DNA of 10,225 bases. Source: Phycisphaeraceae bacterium (GTDB taxonomy: Bacteria > Planctomycetota > Phycisphaerae > Phycisphaerales > Phycisphaeraceae). Both the position numbers and the translations under genes were made by a program. The first letter of the stretch is position 1; each line of letters begins with the position of its first letter. The stretch covers positions 1 to 10,225 of the forward strand of contig JANQKH010000082.1 of assembly GCA_028281215.1 (NCBI GenBank), read 5' to 3'. Shown in pieces: positions 7,364-10,225 of the stretch. Below the pieces are notes generated by a model that was given only the letters and a program-made list of their open reading frames with translations, did not search any database and was not told where the DNA came from.

Positions 7364-7661
7364 TTGACGTGTTTACTCGTTGATCTTCCTGTGCAATTCG
7401 TCCCGCGGTTGAATCTGATTCATGATGCTCACTGCTTTCGCCCTCGTCTATGTCGCTCTCGATGGGATGACTTTGCTGATACGCCTCGACACTTTGCTGC
7501 ACGGCTCGTTGTCCGAGATGCGCGACGATACTTCCCACGATGTAGCAGACAATCATTCCAACCATGGATCGATACATGATCGTTGTGGTCGGGTTCCCCG
7601 CTGCCACTCCAACGATTAACGATGAAGCGAAGCCCATCAAGGCGAAGCAGGTTGCGATCAC
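7350..7661 (-). CDS. Small two-helix membrane protein of unknown function between flhG and fliA
   Basis: About 103 residues from the GTG start at 7661. Two hydrophobic helices (about 3-22 and 31-49) are joined by a short loop GNPTTTIMYR, followed by a basic/amphipathic stretch and a soluble tail that is acidic at about 67-86 (ESDIDEGESSEHHES). I do not recognise an established family. The compositional order, the same strand as its neighbours and the position between flhG and fliA argue that it is real and possibly linked to flagellar assembly. The start is uncertain. GTG 7661 has no Shine-Dalgarno, while AAAGGAG at 7682-7688 sits 9 bases ahead of an in-frame ATT at 7673. The frame stays open up to a stop at 7728-7730, but without ATG, GTG or TTG beyond 7661. 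Confidence 0.7.
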   Translation of the reverse strand: MIATCFALMGFASSLIVGVAAGNPTTTIMYRSMVGMIVCYIVGSIVAHLGQRAVQQSVEAYQQSHPIESDIDEGESSEHHESDSTAGRIAQEDQRVNTSRSAA

Positions 7662-7724
7662 TTTGGATGAAATGGCTGAGTACTCCTTTACTCTGAACTC
7701 ATGCCGGTACGTCCTGATCCGAGA

Positions 7725-7754
7725 ATGCTACTCAAACATGTTTACGTAATGCAA
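7725..7754 (-). promoter_or_regulatory. Candidate promoter for the small membrane gene and fliA
   Basis: On the minus strand TTGCAT (7754-7749) and TAGCAT (7730-7725) are 18 bases apart. The -10 keeps the key TA...AT positions; the -35 keeps TTG only. The spacer contains two overlapping palindromes, which would place a dimeric regulator directly on the promoter. Confidence 0.3.
7734..7749. repeat. Overlapping palindromes AAACATGTTT and TTACGTAA
   Basis: AAACATGTTT (7734-7743) and TTACGTAA (7742-7749) are perfect palindromes sharing two bases. They lie inside the A/T-rich 148-base gap upstream of the small membrane gene and within the spacer of a candidate promoter. This layout is consistent with an operator, though the regulator is unknown. 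Confidence 0.35.
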
Positions 7755-7768
7755 CCCCCTTGAACCAA

Positions 7769-7782
7769 TTTCTCCTGAGAAA
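7769..7782. repeat. Short dyad TTTCTC-CT-GAGAAA
   Basis: Two 6-base arms flank a 2-base centre, 39 bases downstream of the flhG stop codon. The dyad is too A/T-rich and has too short a loop for a standard terminator; a protein-binding site is possible. Confidence 0.25.
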
Positions 7783-7821
7783 ATGATAGAAAATACCATT
7801 GCATACCAGAGTTCAATCGAG

Positions 7822-8790
7822 TTATCGGGCGAACCACTTGAACATTCTTCGCAGCAAACCGCCGCGCGACTTGGCGGGTAGGTTGCGCGTGATGCGCTTC
7901 GCAAGATGTTGCATGTCAAACGACGCTTCGCAGTAAGGCGTTGCAAGCAGAAATGGTTTGCGACGGCGCACCGCCTTGGAAACGTTCACGTCGTTTAACA
8001 CGTGGCCCGCATACCAAAGGTCAAGCGAAAGAAATTCGCTGCACACCTGTTTGATGCGCTGAAAGACGGCAACGCCTTCGCGCTCACAGGAAACCATGTT
8101 GACCAATAGCCGCACATCCGTCGCGCTTTTCTGCAACGCCATCGCCTTGATGATGGCATATGCATCGGTGATAGCGGTTGGCTCAGGCGTGGTCACCACG
8201 AGCTGTTGATCGGAGCCCGCAAGGAAGCCCATCACATTCGGGCCGACGCCGGCGCCGGTGTCGACGATCATGACATCCAATGCTTCTTCCAGCCGGCGCA
8301 TCTGATTGACAAGCCGCTGCCGCTCGACGTCGCCCATCGCGGCAATGTTGGTCAACCCGGATGCACCGGGAATGATCTGAAAGCCGCCAACAGCTTCAAC
8401 AATGGTGTCCTCGAGTTCACATTTGCCGGCCACCACATGCGACAAGTTGGCCGGCGGCGACTTGAGGTTGCACAGAACATCGGCATTGGCGGTGCCGAGA
8501 TCACCGTCGATCAACAGCACGCGCTTGCCCAAGCGGGACAAAGCAATCGCAAGGTTGACCGACACATTGGTTTTACCGACGCCACCTTTGCCGCTGGTAA
8601 CAGCGAGGACGCGCGCTCAGCTACGGGTCGGTGCCAGGTCGAGCTCGTCGAATTCAATAGCATGCGACAACAGTCGAATGTCTTCGTGGACAGTCGATTC
8701 CGGACGCACAGACGGTTCGATGGTATGCCCAGCTTCGACAGCCGCCACGAGTTCGCGCAGCGCTTCCGCTTGATCGTATACCGCGGTCAT
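7822..8790 (-). CDS. flhG: FlhG (YlxH/FleN), MinD-type flagellar-number ATPase; frame interrupted by TGA at codon 58
   Basis: The frame from ATG 8790 to TAA 7822 spans 322 codons. Residues 1-14 carry the FlhG activating motif YDQAEALRELV, which stimulates the FlhF GTPase. A linker follows, then a MinD/ParA ATPase: deviant Walker A SGKGGVGKTN at 66-75 (K68, K73), LLIDGDLGTANAD at 92-104, Walker B/switch VDTGAG at about 176-181, and a C-terminal amphipathic membrane-targeting helix GLLRRMFKWFAR (311-322). FlhG with FlhF limits flagellar number and placement. The ATG overlaps the flhF stop as ATGA and follows GGGAGG by 6 bases, so the start is secure. The oddity is a TGA at 8617-8619, right before ARVLAVTSGKGG. 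No ATG, GTG or TTG lies between it and Walker A; the first, GTG 8565, would delete Walker A. Intact coding on both sides suggests a recent CGA-to-TGA change, a sequence error, or readthrough. Confidence 0.88.
8617..8619 (-). other. In-frame TGA inside flhG (codon 58)
   Basis: The minus-strand reading is CGT AGC TGA GCG CGC. The upstream codons encode a normal FlhG N-terminus and the downstream codons run straight into the Walker A motif in the same frame. Ten bases after the TGA lies a 5-bp hairpin, CGCTG-TTAC-CAGCG (8605-8592). TGA is the true stop of flhF, fliA and the DUF309 gene here, so it is not generally reassigned. Confidence 0.85.
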
Positions 8791-10178
8791 ACCGCACCTC
8801 CCAAAACCAACTCAGCCACGCGATCCGCACGACCCGGTTCGATTTCGTGCGGCACTTCCTGGCCGGTGGTGAAGTAACTCAATTGCTTGTTCACTTTCCG
8901 AATCACGTTGAGAATGACGCCGAACGTGACCGCCTCATCCAGTTTGGTGAAGATGATCTGATCGAGGCGAATCTGCGAGAAACGGTCGACCACATCAAAC
9001 AACGCCGTCTGCGTGCACGTGGACGAAAGCACGAGGTGCACTTCGTGCGGGTTGGCCGCGTCGACGAATTCTCGCATCTGCTCGAGTTTGGGATCGTCAC
9101 GCTGGCTTCGACCAGCGGTATCAATCAAAACAACGTCGCAGTTGGCACACGCGGTATTCGCCTGCACCATTTCCGCGGGACTGGAGATGACATGCAGCGG
9201 CACACCAATGATGTTCGCGTAAGTTCGCAACTGGTCGACAGCCGCGATGCGGTAGGTATCGATGGTAATTAACCCGACTTTCTTCTTTTCGCGCAATTTG
9301 AAGTTGGCGGCGAGTTTGGCGATGGTTGTCGTTTTGCCGACGCCGGTTGGGCCGATTAGCGCCACAGTTCGAGGCCGACCATCCTGCACGTGCGGCGTCG
9401 CCTGCTTACCGGCACTCGAAGGCAGCAGGTGAACGATGGATTGCAACACGGCCTGCTTGACTGCAGACTCGTCAGTCAATTCCTCATGCGAAAGATTGGC
9501 GCGCACTTCCTGCACGATTTCTTCCGCGAGGTCTTCGGTCACTTCCTGTTGCAACAGGCCGAGGTATTGGTCGAACAGCGTGTCCGGTAGATCGGTCTGT
9601 CCCTGCTTGTTCCGTTGGCGCGGCTGGGTGGCGCCCTGTCGTTGCTGGCGGACCATCTTCGCAAGCATGCGCTTCATCGTCTGCAATTCGTCGGTCAACG
9701 CTTCATTGAGCACGGCCTGTTCGTTGGCGCTGCTGGCGGCGGTCGACGGCAGCGGCGGCGACACGGCGCGACCGTCCACGATGCCGGCGCTGATCAGTGC
9801 CGGCGAGCTGACTTCTGCAACGTCGCTGGCGTTTCCACCGGGCTGCACCATTTCCGCCTGCGCGGCAAGGTAAGTCTTGCGAATCAAGTCGCGCGTGGCG
9901 TCCGCGTTGGGCTCATTCTGCGCCGGCTTGGCCTGCTGCGTCAATTGCTGCGCCCGCTGCACGAGGGACTGAGCCTTGGTGCGCTGGCGCTGCCGACTGC
10001 GGCCGCTTGCTTCGCCTTCGGCCGCGGTGATTTCCACGATCGTGCGCGCACCAAATCCAAGGATGCCGCCCTGCTTGTAGGATCGCGTGTGCAGAATGAC
10101 GGCATTCGGCCCGAACGTGTGTTTCACTTTCGCCAGCGCGGCGGGCATGGATTCAGCCGTAAATGTTTTCAGATTCAA
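8787..10178 (-). CDS. flhF: FlhF, SRP-type GTPase for flagellar placement
   Basis: The 463-residue protein is the third SRP-GTPase paralogue beside Ffh and FtsY. It recruits the first flagellar basal-body parts to the right place on the inner membrane. The basic N-terminal B-domain begins NLKTFTAESMPAALAKVK and includes GPNAVILHTR (23-32). A Q/A/R-rich variable linker spans about 55-195, and the helical N-domain about 200-255. The G-domain has G1 GPTGVGKTT (276-284), G2 around IDTYRIAAVDQL (306-317), G3 DTAGRS (353-358), G4 TKLDEA (411-416) and a G5-like TTGQEVPHEIEP (437-448). All catalytic motifs are intact. The start is TTG at 10178, supported by GGAGG 6 bases upstream and by the family N-terminus. 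A nearby ATG at 10183 is out of frame. The stop overlaps the flhG ATG, indicating translational coupling. Confidence 0.95.
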   Translation of the reverse strand: MNLKTFTAESMPAALAKVKHTFGPNAVILHTRSYKQGGILGFGARTIVEITAAEGEASGRSRQRQRTKAQSLVQRAQQLTQQAKPAQNEPNADATRDLIRKTYLAAQAEMVQPGGNASDVAEVSSPALISAGIVDGRAVSPPLPSTAASSANEQAVLNEALTDELQTMKRMLAKMVRQQRQGATQPRQRNKQGQTDLPDTLFDQYLGLLQQEVTEDLAEEIVQEVRANLSHEELTDESAVKQAVLQSIVHLLPSSAGKQATPHVQDGRPRTVALIGPTGVGKTTTIAKLAANFKLREKKKVGLITIDTYRIAAVDQLRTYANIIGVPLHVISSPAEMVQANTACANCDVVLIDTAGRSQRDDPKLEQMREFVDAANPHEVHLVLSSTCTQTALFDVVDRFSQIRLDQIIFTKLDEAVTFGVILNVIRKVNKQLSYFTTGQEVPHEIEPGRADRVAELVLGGAV

Positions 10179-10194
10179 CGCATACCTCCGATCT

Positions 10195-10225
10195 TCATGT
10201 CAGTGCCCCTTCGAGATTGGCGGTG
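10195..10225 (-). CDS. Possible 3' end of an upstream gene in the same operon
   Basis: Nine sense codons (ending ANLEGALT) and a TGA at 10197-10195 form an open frame reaching the right edge, 16 bases before the flhF start on the same strand. In many flagellar clusters flhA precedes flhF, but this short tail is not enough to identify the gene. Another frame in the same stretch also ends in a stop (TGA at 10202-10200), so the frame itself is uncertain. Confidence 0.3.
   Translation of the reverse strand, partial: TANLEGALT

Noticed and set aside
7715..7745. Sigma-28 autoregulated promoter (TAAA...CCGATAA)
   Set aside because: TAAA is present on the minus strand, but no CCGATAA-like element occurs at the correct spacing.
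7749..7768. Sigma-54 promoter (TGG...TTGCA) upstream of the small gene
   Set aside because: The GG and GC pairs are 12 bases apart instead of the required 10.
7728..7946. 72-codon minus-strand frame across the end of flhG
   Set aside because: It is out of frame with flhG, has no ribosome site, and is serine/arginine-rich without a domain pattern.
8617..8619. Genome-wide reassignment of TGA as a sense codon
   Set aside because: flhF, fliA, the DUF309 gene, the small membrane gene and the YihY-family gene all end at TGA at sensible positions.
8592..8619. Selenocysteine insertion at the flhG TGA
   Set aside because: The position is a non-catalytic linker, and the hairpin loop TTAC lacks the G expected in the apical loop of bacterial SECIS elements. 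There is no redox reason for selenocysteine here.
10175..10198. Seven-codon open frame (MKIGGMR) just before flhF
   Set aside because: It lacks its own ribosome site and spans the flhF Shine-Dalgarno. It most likely arises by chance from the GGAGG sequence.

Overview
The window looks like a chromosomal segment from a GC-rich, flagellated Planctomycetota bacterium, possibly Phycisphaerae. This is an inference. It rests on a large exported multi-haem cytochrome c with an embedded PA14 domain, an architecture common in planctomycetes, and on a compact flhF-flhG-fliA flagellar regulatory cluster. No rRNA, tRNA, CRISPR array, transposase or prophage gene was seen. TGA ends several intact genes here, so the standard bacterial code applies.

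Left part (1-864): a minus-strand gene runs off the left edge. It encodes the Rossmann-like N-terminal half of a polyprenyl glycosylphosphotransferase (exopolysaccharide initiation). It is divergent from a small PilZ-domain protein, a putative c-di-GMP receptor. Next comes a gene-free leader (865-1199), then a 963-residue periplasmic cytochrome with five CXXCH haem sites, a PA14 domain and a beta-rich C-terminus.

Middle part (4123-6423): a DUF309 protein on the minus strand converges on the cytochrome gene. It is divergent from a YihY/BrkB-family membrane protein. That protein carries a long hydrophilic low-complexity insert, a winged-helix-like segment and an acidic tail. The 83-base gap between these two genes has a -10-like hexamer 6-8 bases from each start codon and no clear Shine-Dalgarno on either side, which suggests two leaderless transcripts. 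A rho-independent terminator for the minus strand lies at 6401-6423.

Right part (6451-10225), all on the minus strand and transcribed right to left: the possible last codons of an unidentified gene, then flhF (SRP-type GTPase), flhG (MinD-type ATPase, ATGA overlap with flhF), a small two-helix membrane protein, and fliA (sigma-28). FlhF and FlhG set flagellar position and number, and FliA switches on late flagellar genes.

The most unusual observation is in flhG. Its frame carries an in-frame TGA at codon 58, between an intact N-terminal DQA motif and an intact Walker A motif. Initiation downstream of the TGA at a standard start codon would lose the ATP-binding loop. A nonsense mutation or sequence error is the simplest reading, with readthrough as the interesting alternative. 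The small membrane protein has a second anomaly: its only good Shine-Dalgarno precedes an ATT codon rather than a standard start.
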